Positions 1 to 13,376 are shown, counted from the first letter of the stretch. The stretch is DNA of 64,000 bases from Circinella minor (GCA_016758965.1 JAEPRB010000140.1:43185-107184), one strand, 5' to 3'. Translations and numbers: made by a program. The notes: generated by a model from the letters alone, not told the origin.

Positions 1-170
1 TTATATCTTTTTTTTTTTTTTTTTTTTTTTTTTTGTTTTGTTTGAAACATGCTATTGACGCATATGGAAACTTTTGGGATCGACTAGTCAAAAATGAACT
101 AAAAGGAGCTGGATTTCATCATTGGTGGAGAGTGAACTTTTTCCATGTTTTTTTTTTTTTTAGTGTATAA
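1..170 (+). other. Possible partial 3' coding fragment at window edge
   Basis: An open frame runs from the T-tract near position 36 to a TAA at 168-170. It includes a protein-like stretch with residues such as AYGNFWDRLVKNELKG around positions 60-110. It is less AT-rich than its surroundings and could be the last exon of a gene starting left of the window. There is no clear AG acceptor before it and the end runs into a poly-T tract, so it may equally be a remnant. Family not recognised. Confidence 0.2.
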
Positions 171-611
171 GATAGTTAGAAAAATTATGATTGTTTCTAT
201 AGATAGAAACAAACAAGTTTGAAAAAGTGTAATATGAGAGGGGGGAGGGGGCCACGATCCAATGTGTGTGAATGATGAATGATGTTTATACTTGAGTTAT
301 TTCTTAACCTACATTAAACTCAATTAAAACACTTTTCCAAACCAGGGATATTCGAAATAATTATCCTCCTTTTTACATCCCAATCATCAAACTAAAATAA
401 ACAAACCTTTATTTTGTCATATGAGTTACTAAAATAAAATAAAACGATCTTCTTTTTCTTTATTATTAACATTAAATCATAATAGGTACAACAAATAATA
501 AGCAAGTTCTTTTTTTTTAAGTTATTTTATTTATTTATGAAACAAGTTTTTGTATATTTTGTACGTAAAAGATTTTGTACGCATTTTCCTACCAAAAATA
601 ACAAAAATAAC

Positions 612-642
<31 letters not shown>

Positions 643-2034
643 TTCTCACTTTTTTTTTTTAATTCAAATATACTAAAAGAAAAACTAGTTTATGCTTAGT
701 ATAATATAATATGTCATCATCCAATAAGTCCAGAACAATTTAGAACAAAAAAAAAAACCCAGCACTCATTCTTTACCCCTTTTAGTCTTTAGTTTTAACA
801 TTGGCATGAAAAAAAAAAGCGTGTTTTCTGGAGCAATAGATTGGGCTTGGCATAGTAGTAAAAAAATAAAATAAAATTGGGGGAGATTTTTTTTTTCTCT
901 CGGGTAGACAATGGATAGAGGTAAGGGGAGGCTTTCAGATTTCTGCATTTGTTTTTTTTCGGGTTTCATAAAATAATGGAGCATGTCTCGTCGTCGATCA
1001 AAAAAAAAAAAAAAAAAATTCTACCAGTATCTCTCTCTCTCCTCCACTGTTTTGTCCAAAAATAAATGTTCTATTCTTATTTACATAGAGTCTAATTCTA
1101 TTTATTAAAATTTTAAGGTACATAATAAATAAAATAAAATGGTGCTCTTAGTGTCATGAACTTACGCATCTTTTCACCATTTGAAGAAATAACAAAAACA
1201 ACATGATTGGGGGGGGGAGAGGAGAGTTAATAACAAGCATTATGATTATAAACTAAAAAAAAAAAAAAAAGAAGAACATTTAAATGAGTCTCCTTCTTCT
1301 TCTTCTTCTTCTTTGCATTAATAAAACTAGTACTAAACTGGAAAAATGTAGAAATTCAATAACTTATGGATTACTCCACTTATAGATTAGTTAATTTCCC
1401 ATCCCCCTCTTCCTCTCACCATGAAAACAGTTTACGTACATTCAGATGATATGATTTAAAAAATCGATACCTCATGAAAATAATAATCTAAAAAAAAAAA
1501 AACCATTCAGTTTTTTATTCTAGGTTGATCAAAATGATTTTTTTTTTTTTTTAAAAAAAAAACAGGATTCTTAAGGAAACACACATGTTTTTTTTTTTTT
1601 TTTTTGAAGTTTGACAGCCGTTTAAGCGACTTGTTTATTCAAAAATAAAAATAAGTTATGAAACGAAGAAGGTAGAAAACATGGTCGATCCCTCCTTTTT
1701 TTTTTTTGGCCAATGTCGATCTATTTTAAAAATATGCGGTCATCATGTGGGTTATATAATATTATAACCTAAAGTTCCAGCCAAATCGCACAAGAGAATC
1801 TCCGTTTTAGTTAAACCAAAAAAAAAAAATTGATGACTTTTAGTTATTATAGTGTGCAAGGTTATTAAGTTCTTAAATGACCCAACAATGGAAAACCTTT
1901 GAAAAAAAAAAAAACCCTCTCATTATAAGTCATGGTGAAACTAGAACAAAAAAGATCCAAAGTTTATTAGGTTTCCGGAATTCGCAAATTCATTTTCAAC
2001 TTTTAGATCGTGTGGTAAAAAAATGACCCTCGCG

Positions 2035-2071
<37 letters not shown>

Positions 2072-3885
2072 GAAATATTATGGAAGATAATATAGTTAAC
2101 CACATGGGTTTCAAAAAGACTTCTCTCTCTCTCTCCTCAAAAAACTAATTAAAATTAGTTTTTGAGTTTTTCTATTTCTGTTTAATCACTTATATTAATG
2201 AATCTTCCTCCATCCATAATTCTCCCAGATTCTAACCAAGCATATTTCAGTCTCGCATGATGTTTGTGTTACTTAAGGGCTAAAAGAATTAGTTTGGATT
2301 AAAAAAAGAACGGATAAATGTTACATCAAAACAAAACTAATTATTCAAACCAATGGCTGTGTGCAATGAGAATTTTTTTATGACGTTCTTTTACTTCTGG
2401 GCTACAAAAAAAAAAAAAAAAAAAGAATTATTATTCTATGATATTCCATTAATAAGTTTTTACTTTTATGATGTGTGCGCATTGTATACGGAAACTATGA
2501 AAGGAATTTTTTTATATGTTGTTGTGCTTAGAATTAGTATCTACATTTGTTAGGTTAATGCTTGTATCACTCAAAAGAGGACACTCTTTTGTTTTAATAA
2601 GACTAACAATATTAAATAATATCCAGAATAACAACTAAATTACAAATTAGTGTATGAGATACAAACAGTTAGATATCTCGCCACTACTAAAATTAAATAT
2701 ATAGTGCGAATTGTATAGGGAAAGGGTTGTCATTGAAAAAAAAAAAAAAAGAATAATCCCAAAAGGATGAAATGTCATTATCAATATACAACAATTAAAT
2801 TGTACAAATGATTTTATCCCTTACCTGAGTTTATTTCAGCAAAAGAAAAAAAAAAGGATTCATGCTGTCCTATTTTGGGGACTCATCCAATAAGAATATA
2901 ATGTAGAAATATGTTTTTTACTATTTGAAAATGAAAGGAAAGGGATGATGGTGGTATTTATATCTATTTCTGATAATAATAAAATAGATGACGGGCGAAT
3001 GAGTGTGATATACGTGGGATGATGAGAATACAATACGTGTTCGTAATTATGACGTGATGACCCCCATTCGCAAAGAGTAATTATGCTAAGACAAGGTGCA
3101 TGATAGCATAGTATTTTCAAACAAACAAAAAAAGCGAATTTTACAGTACAGTATTTTTTGACTTTGGGATAAACTATTAATAATATATTATATTATCTAA
3201 ATATAGTTATGCACAGAAAGAAAAACATCTTTTATATGTAAAAAAGCATATATATGAATATTATATTAGAATGGAAGGAGTCATCATAAAGCATAATGTA
3301 TATGTATATCGATATCGATATCGATTTTTAAAGATAAATACTAAATTTCAAGTTTCAATTCAAATGTTAAAAAAAGCAGAACAAACTATTTGGTCGTAAC
3401 AAAATGAATATACCATAGAAAAGAAGTTATAGATAAATCCATGACTTTGTTTGTTGCTGTTGTGCATAAAAGATATTATTCTGACTGAATCGTTAGAAGA
3501 AAATAAAATAAAATAAATTCCTTTCACTGTATATGACTGAAGGTTTTTCTTTTTTTTTTTTTTTATCCATGGCATCCTTCTTTTTTGACACCTCATTCAT
3601 TTTTGTTCATGTAATCGTTGGATATTTATATTTAAATAAATTAGGAGTAAAAGCATAATAACTATACATAAACCCCCGTTTAATAATCACTTCCTTTCCA
3701 TCGTCGACTTGATTTTTTATCTGATTGTCGCTTTTTGTTTTCTTTTCGTCTTTTATTTCCTTCGTTTCGACTTTTTTTAAAATAATAATAATAATAAAAC
3801 TTATATAAGAAAACGTTTCCCCCTTTTTTTTTTTTTTTACTTAATATTCTATTCAAAAAAAATAAAAATAAAAAAGACAGTAAAC
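171..3885. other. Non-coding region with homopolymers and microsatellites
   Basis: No gene is supported here. The stretch holds A, T and G runs, an ATA repeat near 605-642, a TTC repeat near 1292-1312, a T15A10 junction at 1538-1562, a GTC/GTT repeat near 2035-2070 and a short ATCGAT tandem near 3308-3325. Small open frames here are dominated by homopolymers and lack family signatures or splice context. Confidence 0.6.
2035..2070. repeat. GTC/GTT trinucleotide repeat
   Basis: About twelve GTC or GTT units in tandem (GAC/AAC on the other strand). No flanking coding frame was found, so it is called a microsatellite rather than a homopolymer-encoding exon. Confidence 0.7.
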
Positions 3886-4405
3886 TTACATAGAAGCAAG
3901 TCGATTCAATGTTGCTTGATCAGGTTCTTTAGGTACTTCTACAGCTAATTTAATTATATCCACCAATTTTTCATAACATTCTTGAATATTTTTAGCTTGT
4001 GATCGAGTACGATCGGATGTAACCACCAATTCATTTGATTTATTTAATTTCAATTTATCCATTGCATATTTTGGAAGCCATTGATCTTGATCCGATATCT
4101 TTAATCTCATATCAACCTTTGTACTTACTCCATTTATTTATCATTATTACCCATTAATTTATATTATTTGATACTTTATATTTGATTGTCTCATTATAAT
4201 ATTAAAACAAACCTTTATTCACATTTTGACCACCAGGTCCACTACTACGACTAAATTGAATACGTAATTGATCTTGAGGAAGTTTGTCTTTGTTAAATTT
4301 ATTAATCCATTGTGATGCTTCACTAAATGTCCATAATGTTTGATTTCGAATGGTTGAAAAGAGTCGACATTGTGTTTGTGTATATAATATAAAATGAGGA
4401 ACCAT
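3886..4405 (-). CDS. Mitochondrial ICT1-like peptidyl-tRNA hydrolase (GGQ release-factor domain)
   Basis: Exons (minus): 4405-4213 and 4127-3886, with an 85-nt intron; 435 nt, 144 aa. The class-I release-factor domain has the GGQ core in SGPGGQNVNKVSTKVDMR; the splice restores the family-typical NKV.TKVEMR continuation, which fixes the acceptor at the third of three candidate AGs. The N-terminus is basic and hydrophobic, consistent with a mitochondrial presequence. In this family the GGQ glutamine triggers ester-bond hydrolysis of peptidyl-tRNA; ICT1/MRPL58 proteins rescue stalled mitoribosomes or sit in the large subunit. The C-terminus is short and only modestly basic, so it could instead be a paralogous Pth4-type rescue factor. 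The start is the first ATG of the open frame. Confidence 0.85.
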
Positions 4406-6577
4406 CTGTTTCTTTTTTATGGTGGTACTAAAAAAAAAAAAAATTAAAGGGAAAGAAAAAAAAAATCAAATTTATGCTAATGATAAGTTCCTTTTATGGA
4501 AACAATTCTTATTTTTGTTTCATGTTCTTCAGTTTCCATAGACTTTAGAAATTGTTTTAGAAAGAAGACATGAAAAATGTTTAAGTACAGAAAAATAACT
4601 GATATTTACGGTTTTAATGTTTCTTGACCATTCTTTATGTTCTTCTATCTTCTTTAAATAACTCAACTTACTACTCACTGATACGTACTAAATATTTAAA
4701 ATACGTAAAAAGAAAGGTTATTCGATTATAGAGTTTTAACGATATGTGTACAAGCTGTTATTCATTATTTACTTAGTGGTAGTAAAATAGTTGATTTCTT
4801 GTGAGAACAAATTACTACGTAACATTATGTGATCATTCATAATAATAATAACAATAGATGAATTGACGACGTCACGACTTGCAACAACAAAAATAACAGT
4901 ATTCTTTCGTCATTGTTCTATTGACCTATTATACAATCTTACTTTTATTCGAATAGTTTGGTAGCAATATTGAAGAAATAAAATCTACGTAGCAAGTATA
5001 CGTTGTACATGTAATCTCAGGCTACTCTAGTCTGTTGCTGATACAAGTATCAAAGACAATAGTTTTTTTTTTAAAAAAAGAAAATATGTACGTAGTCAAG
5101 TAAAAAACATCACTGAACTTATCAAACAAAAACAATCGTTTATTTGACTTTGATACCCGTTGTACATAATAACTTTGTTATCTATAAATATCTATACTAT
5201 GTATGAATTAATTTGTTGTCGTCTAGTGTATTCTACCTTGATACAACTATGAATTAATCATGATGTACTTTGTACGTATCTTACCCAGCCAGTGATACAA
5301 CTTTGATCTTTGTCGTCCTTATACTAGTACAAGGATATTATATACTCAATGACATTGATGAACTAATGTTACAAGATACGTAAATTTATAGGACTGACTC
5401 ATATTAACCTTGACAACAAATTTAACTTTTTTGCTAGTACACTACAAAAGTACCTTTAGATTCTTACAACGGGAATTGCTACGAACATCTCCAAAAACAT
5501 ACTAGTATATTAAGTAATTTCAGCTATCCCACTTTTTATATTTTTTCAAAGACACACAACAATTTGATAAACGTATAATAATTACATCGTACGACGTATC
5601 CAGCCATTTATACATTATCTATACAGTAGTTATTATCGTTATAAAACTTAAAAATGTCTAAATGGAACTTACATATTTTAGCAACTCAACTTTTTTATGA
5701 TAACAGTCAATACTTCTTCTTATCTTTTCTCACTATATCATTATTATGTACACAAGTGGGAGATGATATATGAAGACAAGACACAAACAAGGAATAATGT
5801 TGTGTACTGTAGTATACTTTTAATGTTACAACATATGAGCGGTCAAATAAGCGTTATTGGTATTGATAACGCTATTACTATAATTTTATATGATCTAAAA
5901 AGCTTTATTATTTGTGGGGTGTCCGTAGCAATTCCCTTATTTTACAACATATTAGCAATAATTTTCCAGAATTTGGTTCCTGTTTCACCCTGAATAATGT
6001 TAATAAAGAAACATTATTTAAATCATGCAAGTATTAGTGATAGAGATTTGTTTATTATTCCTTCATATAAATACACACACTCTTTTTTTTTTTTTTGCTA
6101 TCATTTTTAAACATTTTGAAAAAAAAAAAAAAAAAAAACGATTATGAGGTAGTGGCTTTTTATAGTCTTTTTTATTATATCTTGTGGACATTTATAGTGA
6201 CTACTTTATCTTTTCTATTTGAAAAAAAAAGTAGTTTATATTATTTGGCGTACAATAGATGATAGTTGGGATAATGATGAAAAAAAAAAAAAAGGATAGA
6301 AAGGGAAAAAATTTCAAAACCCCCCCCCCCCCATTAACTCAGTTAAGCTTGGGAACATTTGAGCAGTAAAGGGGGGAAAAGAAGAATCAGCAGCCACTCT
6401 GAGCAAAGCAAGGCACGAGGGACGTAACACTACAAAAACCAAATACTCCGCAATTTTTAAAGTATAATAAAATTTAAGGACGCGACAGCAAAAAAAAAAA
6501 AAAGAGAGAGAGAGTTGGGAATACACGTTTTCTTTTTTCTTGACAGGTTCTGACAGGCCATATATATTTCATATAAA
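4406..6577. other. Intergenic region, including an ACGTA/GTAC-rich island
   Basis: No gene is supported. From about 4640 to 5640 the sequence loses the homopolymer tracts typical of the window and is enriched in TACGTA, GTAC and TACAA words. A 98-codon hydrophobic open frame at 5697-5993 has no recognisable family and no splice context. A poly-C run lies at 6320-6332. The right part is the CCT2 upstream region. Confidence 0.5.
6320..6332 (+). repeat. Poly-C tract (13 C)
   Basis: Thirteen consecutive C residues in an otherwise AT-rich intergenic region about 250 bp upstream of the CCT2 start. Confidence 0.8.
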
Positions 6578-9001
6578 ATGGTAATCTCTCTCTTTTTTTT
6601 TTTTTTTTAAAAAAAAAAAAGCGAAATCTGATCTTTAGGGGGGACTTTACGTTAACATCATTTATTTTATATAGTCTCTTGCACCCGTACAAATTTTTCA
6701 AGACCAAGCAACAGAAGAAAGAGCCGAGAATGCGCGTTTGGTAATAATAATAAAAACTTCCAACATCATTATTATATATATACGTATACATTGACGTAAT
6801 CATCGTCTATATATATATTTTTTTTTTTTTTATAAATCTAATCATCTGTTTTATTCATGTTATTATTATAGTCATCTTTCATCGGTGCCATCGCTGTCGG
6901 TGATCTTGTAAAGAGCACTTTGGGTCCAAAGGGCATGGTTAGCATCATTCACTTTTTATTTTATTTTTGATCACTGATTAGAGAAAAGAAAAAAAGAAAA
7001 AAGAAAAAAAAAAAGGGGGGGAGGTGGAAGGTTGGGATGGGGAAGATAAACCATAATTAGTATATAGTTTACTGAAATATAGTTTCTGTTGTATATTGTT
7101 ATACGCATCTATTTTATATATATATATAGGACAAGATCTTGCAATCTGCCGCATCAGGTGAAATCTTGGTTACTAACGATGGTGCTACCATTTTAAAATC
7201 AATTGCTTTGGATAACGCAGCAGCCAAAATCTTGGTCAACATTTCTAAAGTTCAAGATGATGAAGTAGGTGATGGTACTACTTCTGTTTGTGTTTTAGCC
7301 GCCGAATTGTTACGTGAAGCAGAACGTCTTGTCAATCAACGTATTCATCCTCAAACCATTGTTGAAGGATATCGTTTGGCTTCAGCCGCTGCTTATAAAG
7401 CATTGGAAGCAAGTGCAGTAGATCATAGTGCTGATCAAGATGCTTTCCGTCAAGATTTAATTAATATTGCTAAAACTACTTTGAGTTCCAAGGTATTGTC
7501 TCAAGATAAGGAATATTTTGCTAAATTGGCTGTGGATGCTGTACTTCGATTAAAGGGTTCAACCAACTTGGAAAATATTCAAATCATCAAGAAACCTGGT
7601 GGTAGATTGATTGATTCATACCTTGATGAAGGTTTTATTTTGGACAAAAAGATTGGTGTCAATTGTCCCAAGCGTATCGAAAACGCAAAGATTTTGATTG
7701 CAAATACACGTAAAGTTCTTTGAATTTTTTTTTTTTTTGTTGTTTTAAAAGAAGGGAAGGGGGGGAGGAGATGACACATATTCATGATAGTAACACACAC
7801 ATACATATATTTATCATTGGTACAGCTATGGATACCGATAAAATCAAGATCTTTGGTGCTCGTGTTCGTGTAGATGCTACTGGTAAATTAGCTGAATTAG
7901 AACGTGCTGAACGTGATAAGATGAAGGCAAAGGTTGAAAAGATTAAGGCCCATGGTATCAACTGTTTTGTCAACCGACAATTGATTTATAACTGGCCTGA
8001 ACAATTGCTTGCTGATGCTGGTATTGCAAGCATTGAACATGCTGATTTTGAAGGTGTTGAACGATTGGCTTTGGTTTCAGGTAAAAAAAGAAAAAAAGAA
8101 AAAGAAAATGGGATACATGGTTATCTATCAATAGCATGATATAAGTTGTTCTTGATAACTCATATATGAATGTCATTATTATGTTAGGTGGTGAAATTGC
8201 ATCTACTTTTGATCATCCTGAACTTGTCAAGTTGGGTCATTGTGATTTAATTGAAGAAATTATTATTGGTGAAGATAAGGTAATAAATAATAATAACACT
8301 CTATTTATTTGTGTAAAAAAAAAAAAAAAAAAGAAGGTGAAAGACATATACTGATGATAATTTTCAATACATGTATATATAGCTTATTAAATTCTCTGGT
8401 GTTGCCGCTGGTGAAGCATGTACTGTCGTTTTACGTGGTGCTACACAACAATTGTTGGATGAAGCTGAACGTTCTCTTCACGACGCTTTGTCTGTCCTTT
8501 CTCAAACTGTTCAAGAACCCCGTACTGTTCTTGGTGGTGGTTGTACTGAAATGATGATGTCCAAGGCTGTTGATGATGCTGCCGCAAAGACAGCTGGTAA
8601 GAAGGCTATTGCTGCTGAATCCTTTGCAAAGGCTCTTCGTCAAATGCCTACTATTCTTGCTGACAATGCAGGTTTCGATTCTTCTGAACTTGTTGCTCAA
8701 TTGAGAGCTGCACATTATGAAGGAAAGGCTACTTCTGGTTTGGATATGGTAGATGGTCGTGTTGCTGATGTACGTGAACTGGGTATTACTGAATCATTCA
8801 AGTTGAAAAAGCAAGTTCTTTTCTCAGCATCAGAAGCTGCTGAAATGATTCTTCGAGTAGATAATATCATTCGATGTGCTCCTCGGTAAGTTTATTTATT
8901 TATTTAGTATTATTGTCAAATTTTGTTTGAATATAAATTTATTCTAACCCCATTATTTAATTACTTTATTTTTTTTTCCCAATAGCCAACGAACTGCTTA
9001 A
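6578..9001 (+). CDS. CCT2: T-complex protein 1 subunit beta (CCT2), cytosolic chaperonin
   Basis: Exons: 6578-6580, 6675-6740, 6872-6937, 7130-7709, 7826-8080, 8188-8279, 8383-8885 and 8986-9001; 1581 nt, 526 aa, matching the family length (yeast 527, human 535). One of eight subunits of the TRiC/CCT ring, which folds actin, tubulin and other cytosolic proteins with ATP. Group II chaperonin signatures are the nucleotide-binding [10 protein letters not shown] and GDGTTS (about residues 92-97), [14 protein letters not shown], and the C-terminal [13 protein letters not shown] block. The N-terminus reads [22 protein letters not shown], close to the beta subunit. The only upstream start compatible with frame and splice sites is an ATG directly followed by GTAATC, so exon 1 carries a single codon; this start is inferred and a longer 5' exon is possible. 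It converges on the catalase gene. Confidence 0.95.
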
Positions 9002-9240
9002 GCAAACAAAAAAAAAAGATGAAATTATATTAATACACAATTCTCATACATTTTTTCCGGATACACGCACATACACAAACACACAAAAGACCCAAATACA
9101 GAAAGTCAAACACATACAAAAAAAAAAAAAAAACTACATATACGCAAACAAAACCCATTATTTGATCTCTTCAAAATAAAAAAAGTAGCAATACCATTTT
9201 TTTTTAAAAAAATCAGGAAAAAAAAAATTATAGAATTTCA

Positions 9241-9272
<32 letters not shown>

Positions 9273-9304
9273 GGAAAACTATTATTATTTTTTATAGTAT
9301 AATC
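9002..9304. other. Intergenic region between converging CCT2 and catalase
   Basis: 303 bp of A-rich and T-rich sequence holding both 3' UTRs, a T9A7 junction at 9197-9212 and a TTA repeat around 9241-9272. No gene seen. Confidence 0.7.
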
Positions 9305-11944
9305 TTAGATATCTTTATCAAGAGGAAGACGACTCCAGAATCGTTGTGTAATTAATGCTTCCTTGAAATCTTGTTTAATATTTTGTTCAGGACCAAGAAT
9401 AACGCCTTCTGTACCATTATAGTGAGTCATACCTTCCACAGCAATTTCAAAGAAGTGTGTACCTTCACTGGATGCAGCAATAGGTTTACCATGACGATAA
9501 GCATCCATGACAAACACTTTAGGTTCATCCATTGGGAAAAGAGCAGTTGTTTCAGTTAAGAACTTGATACCTTCAGCACCACCAGGAACATAAATAGCAT
9601 CATAAAGAACAGATGAATCGGTAACATAGGTATGATCAATGTGAAGACCATCTTGTTCGCCTTGATGAACACCAATATAGGCAGGATAAGCGCCTTCACT
9701 AACCAAATAATCATACATGGCCTTGGCTTCTTCTTGATTTGTACCAGGAGCAGTCAAGATGGCTACTTTACGTGTACGAATATTGTCTGGCTTGGGATAC
9801 TTTTGAATGGACAAATGACTATCCGTTTGTCCAGGATTTTCAACTACCTTTTCAGGTAAAGGAACACCCACTCCGTAAGCGACGCGACGTGCCAAATTAT
9901 TATCGATTTGATTCAAACGATCCACAAAACGTTTACGGACGTCAACAGATTTAGATTTACCTACTTCGAATCGGAAACCATCTACTGTTTGTTGTTGTTC
10001 TGCAGGTGTTAATGAGTTCCAATAAAGTTGAGCTTGTGAATAAAAGTCCCAGAAACTAGGGGCTCGTCCACGTTCTTTTCGTCCATCGACACGTTCTGGA
10101 TACTCTATATATCCACCGTTGGCATGACTAGCAACATCAGGTTTGTTGTTATTTAAGCCATTTGGAAAATAGGCTACGTTGCCCTTGTATGTGTTTGATT
10201 GCATAAAGCCATCGCGTTGGTTATTAGTTACTTGATTCAAAGGTCGATTAATGGGGAGTTGCATGAAATTAGCGCTGCTCATACGATTCAATTGAGTATC
10301 AAGGTAACTGAACAAACGACCTTGTAAAAGAGGATCATCTGTAATACCAATACCTATTATATATATATATATATTAGCACTCTATCTTTGTGGTATGAAT
10401 AATAAAAGTAGTGTATAATAATAACTCACCATTGACAATATGTCCAGGATGCATAGTAATTTGTTCCGTTTCTGAGAAAAAGTTCTCCACATTTCGATTT
10501 AAAACTAATCGACCCAATTTAGTCACGGGTACCAAATCTTCAGGAACAAGTTTGGTAGGATCCAATAAATCGAAATCAAATTTGAATTCATCTTTCTCAG
10601 GAATAATTTGGACACCCAGTTCCCATTCTGGATAATCACCTTTGTTAATAGCAGTATACAAGTCTGTTCTATGGAAATCACTGTTCTTTCCTGCAATCTT
10701 TTGTGCTTCATCCTATAAAGATATTAAAAATAATAATAATTATTAATAAGAATAGGGGGGGGGACTCTTTGTTCATTCGTTTTTACTTAATATCTATTTA
10801 GAAACTTACCCAAAGAAGATTGGATAAACCTTGCATTGGTTTCCAATGGAATTTAACAAATACCGGTTTACCTTCAGCGGTAACAAGTCGGAATGTATGT
10901 ATACCAAATCCTTCTACTTGTCTAAAATTAGGTGGAATACCTCGAGGTGAAAGAACCCACATAACAGTATGCAGTGTCTCTGGGAACTCACTATTGAAAG
11001 AAAAAAAAAAAACAGGAATAAAATGAATTAAAATGGTTGGGTAAGTTTCTTTTACTTTTAAAAAAATATACATACGCAAAGAAATCATAAGAAGTTTCAT
11101 GAGCTGTTCCTGCTTGAGGTGTATCTGTATTAGGTTCCATTTTAGCTGCATGAATCAAATCTGGAAACTTGATTGCATCTTGAACAAAGAAAGGTGGAAT
11201 AATGTTGCCAACTAATAATTTTATTATAACAACAATATAATATATATTTAGTTTATTTTTATATCCTATTATTCTGTTACACATCAATAAAGCTTTATAT
11301 ACATTACCAAGATCAAAAAGACCTTCCTCGGTATAGAATCGAGTAGCAAAACCACGATCATCACGTACAGTATCTGCTGAACCTTTATTACCCAACACTG
11401 TAGAAAATCGTGTGAATGTTGGGGTTTTTTTACCAGCTTCACTCAAAAATCCAGCAGCAGTAAGATTAGACCAATCAGCAAAAGATTCGAAATAACCATA
11501 AGCACCTACACCACGCGCATGAACTACACGTTCAGGAATTCGTTCATGATCTTTTATCATTCAATACAATGTATATAAAATTTAGTATAGTGAAACCTTC
11601 AACATCACATCTACTTATATATATAATTTAAACTTACCGAAATGCATAATCTTTTCACGCAACATAAAATCTTCCATTAAAGTAGGACCACGTAAACCTG
11701 CCTTCAAACTTTCACTATTATTTACACGTTGACCAAAATTGGTTGTTTCAAATTCACTTGTAGCTGGATTGATAGTAAACTCTCCCATTTGTTCTGTTTT
11801 AGCATCTTGACCAGTTCCTTTATTAATTTGGAAAGCACATTGACCATCCGCTTGTTGATATTGTTGACCATCTGCCAGAACGGTATTATAACCAAGTTTT
11901 TGGATAGCCAACACAATACTAACAATGCCAGTAGTAAGTTTCAT
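9305..11944 (-). CDS. Large-subunit (clade 2) heme catalase, probably secreted
   Basis: Exons (minus): 11944-11638, 11550-11308, 11211-11076, 10990-10810, 10712-10430 and 10353-9305; 2199 nt, 732 aa. Converts hydrogen peroxide to water and oxygen. The catalase core shows [15 protein letters not shown] with the distal His near residue 113, and RLFSYLDTQ with the proximal heme Tyr near residue 400. A C-terminal DJ-1/PfpI-like flavodoxin-fold domain starts near residue 578 ([17 protein letters not shown]); this extension and the length define the large-subunit clade (E. coli HPII, fungal secreted catalases). The chosen ATG gives a short hydrophobic N-terminus ([14 protein letters not shown]) resembling a signal peptide; an in-frame extension upstream is a low-complexity F/K-rich shadow. 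Shares an 863-bp divergent upstream region with the dysbindin-like gene. Confidence 0.95.
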
Positions 11945-12807
11945 GTATGATAGAAATAATAATATCTGTTTGACAAAGAACAAGAGTAGGGGGGGTGGTG
12001 GGAGAGTTGGGAAAAAAAGTTTTAGTTTTTGAGAAAAAAAAAAAGAAAAAGAGAAAAAGAACAATAAAAAATCATTTGTTTTTAAAGGTGTCCACTGAGG
12101 AATTGATTTGACAAAAAAAGAAAAAAAAAGAAAAAAAAACAAGCAAATAACAACAATTTATTAGTTTTTTTTTTTTTGATATAAAAGTATATTATATCAA
12201 CATTATAAACTAATCAAATAATTAAATGTGAATGATTATAATAATGGATTATATATAACGATCGAGTAATTATGATATCATAAGTAACTATATATTATAT
12301 CCAAGAATGACTTAGTATGAATCCATTTTACGCATATATTTAGTAGTTAGTATATCACTATTTTCATGCAAAAATTATGTTATTTGTTGTCAATTATCGA
12401 TAGATTATATGTTGCATGAATACTTACTATCCTTATTTTATTTGATATAGCGATTTTTTTTTTTACTGAAATCTACATATATACAATCCCAAAAATAATC
12501 CGTTTATCGTAAAAAAAGAGGAAAAAATAGCTATAATGAGAAGAATAATAAAAGTTATTATTATTATTATGAAATATTTGTTCCTGAGATATATATATAT
12601 ATAAAACCAAACAAGCAAACGATATAGTTTATTACGCAAGTATAATAGAATATACAGTTTATAATGGATGAATCAAGTCAATTCCCGAAAAAGTGAATAT
12701 GGGATTCTGCGACACTGTACACTCAAAACACGGGGTGGAATAAACTCTTTCGGATCCAATTTTTTATATATATATTATCATATCCTATTTCTTTACAAGT
12801 AAAAACC
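11945..12807. promoter_or_regulatory. Shared divergent upstream region, catalase / dysbindin-like
   Basis: 863 bp lie between the two opposed start codons and must carry both promoters. It contains purine-rich tracts beside the catalase start and TATATA stretches near 12590-12602. No specific factor site can be named from sequence alone. Confidence 0.4.
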
Positions 12808-13342
12808 ATGTTTGGACAGTTTAAAAATATTCTACCTAATAACATTCGTTCAATATCTGACTCAGTAGGGTAATTTAGCATATGTGATATATAAAAGGGG
12901 GGGTTCTTTAATCTTTTTATTCATTATTATTATATGGCAATGTATGAATTATAGAATAAATGAAGAGGAATGGCGAACGCGTGGATTAGAACGGTAAAAA
13001 AAAAAAAAGACAACTTGTTTATTCAGACCGATAACAATAAAAAAAAATAACAAACAATAACTTATATTTCCACATTTTGTTTAATAGACTAGAAGCAATC
13101 CGATCCGAATTTCAAAACTTATTACTTAATCGACCAGAGTAAAGTAAGAATTTGTTTATAATAATGGACTGTCGTGACTAAAATTATAATATACACTATT
13201 ATATCATATATAGTCCATCATCTACTACTACTGCTACAACAACCTCTTCATCTGTACCACGCCATGAAATAATAATTACTCGACCGTCCATTATAGAACT
13301 TGAATCAGTTGCAGAGTTAATTGAAAAGTAAAAGTTCAAAGA

Positions 13343-13376
<34 letters not shown>

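Noticed and set aside
766..984. 72-codon minus-strand open frame
   Set aside because: Composed of homopolymer-derived Phe/Lys runs and no recognisable motif.
5697..5993. 98-codon plus-strand open frame, hydrophobic
   Set aside because: No family pattern, no splice sites or neighbouring exons, AT-driven composition. Could be chance.
11945..12142. In-frame N-terminal extension of catalase
   Set aside because: Low-complexity Phe/Lys/Pro stretch; the internal ATG at 11944 gives a plausible signal peptide and typical spacing to the catalase core.
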